A stretch of 64,000 bases of DNA from Pseudomonas sp. GD04091 (GTDB lineage: Bacteria; Pseudomonadota; Gammaproteobacteria; Pseudomonadales; Pseudomonadaceae): positions 186,001 to 250,000 of the forward strand of contig NZ_JAOEBG010000006.1 of assembly GCF_029836165.1 (NCBI RefSeq), written 5' to 3'. Both the position numbers and the translations under genes were made by a program. Below are positions 63,015-64,000 of the stretch, piece by piece (position 1 is the first letter of the stretch; every line of letters starts with the position of its first letter). Under the pieces are notes generated by a model that was given only the letters and a program-made list of their open reading frames with translations, did no database searches and was not told where the DNA came from.

Positions 63015-64000
63015 ATGCTGACCTGCCAAATCACAGACAAGTCCCTCATATTCGAGTGGCCATCCGACTCTGCGGTCAAAGGCACAAAGACCCATACTTG
63101 CGCCCACTATGAAAAATACACCCCGGCACAACTTCGAGCTTTAGCTGAAAGCACAAAGTCCGTCTGCGCCAGAGCTTCAGCAAATAGCTATAATATTTTC
63201 TTCAAGGGACTGAGTGTTATCCTTAGCAAGTTAAACACTCACCAATGGCCAGCCCACAACAATCTGCCTGCCTGGCAAAACATCATCGTCACATTATTCG
63301 AAAAAACGATCCAGAACAAAAAAATCAAACTTGAATCTAGGGTTTCATACTGGAACGCTGCCGCCAAGATAATCAAAGAGCTATCCCGCTCTGGTGTAAT
63401 ACCAGTCTCTGTAGTTATTCCACATGCCAAAAACAACATACGGAGCAATGAAAACCCTGTTCCGCCTCTCGGATTTAAAAGTGAAAAGATTCCACTCACA
63501 AAGGCAATTGAGGATGTTCTGCCCAAAAAGTTTTTGATTGAACCTGACCTTGACAAGCCAGACGACTTATACTTAACCCAATTTAAGCAAGAGCTCGAAG
63601 CTAGTATTTCTCAAGTGACCAATGCCCTCACAGGCTATTGGAAAGAAATGGTCATCACGCAAAACATTGGAAAGGCCCTTATTGACAGTCTTCCCAATGA
63701 AGGTCGTGCCGAGATTGTTAAGGCCAACGGTATAGGGGCAGATGGAGTTCATGTATGCTCACCCTCTACCCCCAAATATATCGCGATAGCGTGGTTCCTG
63801 CTGCTGCTAAAGCATAATTATGAAACAGGACTAATCAACTCGGTTACAGCTCAAGAGGTTTTCAGAACTTCAACTGGCCTGAAAATGGGTCGCATCAACA
63901 AGTTATTCCAGATGCTGAAGAAAATTTGCCCTCAGCAGTACATGAAAGCAAAAGTATCCAACGAATACGCCAGTCGCCTCATCGGCCTTTTAAGTGTAGT
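63015..64000 (+). CDS. First island gene, putative site-specific recombinase (partial)
   Basis: The frame from ATG 63015 stays open for at least 328 codons and leaves the window. I do not recognise it securely. It has a Trp/His/Cys-containing start (MLTCQITDKSLIFEWPSD), a helical region with ASANSYNIFFKGLSVILSKL, then SRVSYWNAAAKIIKELSRSG followed by VIPVSVVIPH. This run of short helices ending in a conserved GVIP...IP resembles the core-binding domain of large tyrosine integrases found at island ends. The catalytic R-H-R-Y part would lie beyond 64000. Codon use is unlike that of the neighbours. Confidence 0.5.
   Translation, partial: MLTCQITDKSLIFEWPSDSAVKGTKTHTCAHYEKYTPAQLRALAESTKSVCARASANSYNIFFKGLSVILSKLNTHQWPAHNNLPAWQNIIVTLFEKTIQNKKIKLESRVSYWNAAAKIIKELSRSGVIPVSVVIPHAKNNIRSNENPVPPLGFKSEKIPLTKAIEDVLPKKFLIEPDLDKPDDLYLTQFKQELEASISQVTNALTGYWKEMVITQNIGKALIDSLPNEGRAEIVKANGIGADGVHVCSPSTPKYIAIAWFLLLLKHNYETGLINSVTAQEVFRTSTGLKMGRINKLFQMLKKICPQQYMKAKVSNEYASRLIGLLSV

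Larger units (their letters stand above)
62874..64000. mobile_element. Left end of a putative integrated genomic island
   Basis: From about 62874 to the window end the DNA is clearly AT-richer than the rest and uses codons such as AAA, ATA and TTA that the core genes avoid. It begins inside a conserved regulator gene, carries spaced direct repeats and opens into a large reading frame that leaves the window. Together these suggest an integrative element whose other end and cargo lie outside. Confidence 0.6.

Overview
The window is a stretch of a Pseudomonas chromosome, very probably of the P. putida group. It is GC-rich with typical pseudomonad codon use, carries the pseudomonad REP palindrome (core GCGGG-CAAGCCCGCTCCCAC) at seven or more intergenic sites, and shows gene orders familiar from P. 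putida: lolCD / PilZ / sthA / apbE-like / gap / mfd / csiV, nagZ / psrA / lexA / sulA / topA / fadAB, and tusA / rlmM / acnA / CPBP protease / aer. Almost all of it is core genome, and one tRNA (Pro, anticodon CGG) is present.

Layout. 1-6000: lipoprotein-release transporter (lolD cut by the window edge, lolC), a PilZ-like protein, a glycerophosphodiesterase, soluble transhydrogenase and an ApbE-like flavin transferase. 6100-16200: long-form GAPDH, then divergent mfd-csiV-SNF2 helicase, and nagZ. 16400-26000: a regulatory block in which PsrA (fatty-acid-responsive repressor) carries two operator boxes in front of its own gene and a further candidate box lies in front of fadBA; lexA-sulA has two tandem SOS boxes; topA and beta-oxidation fadBA follow. 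26300-36100: universal stress protein, ABC-F protein Uup, soluble lytic transglycosylase, a MOSC protein, CheV with a sigma-28 promoter, a degenerate Hpt-like protein, and an overlapping NarL-type histidine kinase/response regulator pair. 36100-42300: lipid kinase, a two-gene polysaccharide unit (GDP-mannose synthesis enzyme plus glycosyltransferase), moaB-moeA, a small lipoprotein and tRNA-Pro. 42400-51100: a lipobox-bearing malate:quinone oxidoreductase, a chemoreceptor, an ABC exporter, pdxB, tusA and rlmM. 51300-62440: acnA, a CPBP protease, the energy-taxis receptor Aer behind a sigma-28 promoter and an ANR-like box, an RluA-type enzyme, a solitary ammonium transporter, the yqjD/yqjE/yqjK-like envelope set and dgt.

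The one clearly accessory region is the last 1.1 kb. A LuxR-type response-regulator gene starting at 62721 is cut off exactly before its phosphoacceptor aspartate. The sequence then becomes visibly AT-rich, carries two pairs of GACAC repeats each with 13-bp periodicity, and opens into a long reading frame that runs out of the window. I read this as the left end of an integrated genomic island whose first gene resembles the N-terminal half of a large tyrosine-recombinase-like protein. The island's cargo lies beyond the window, so whether it carries a new system cannot be judged here.
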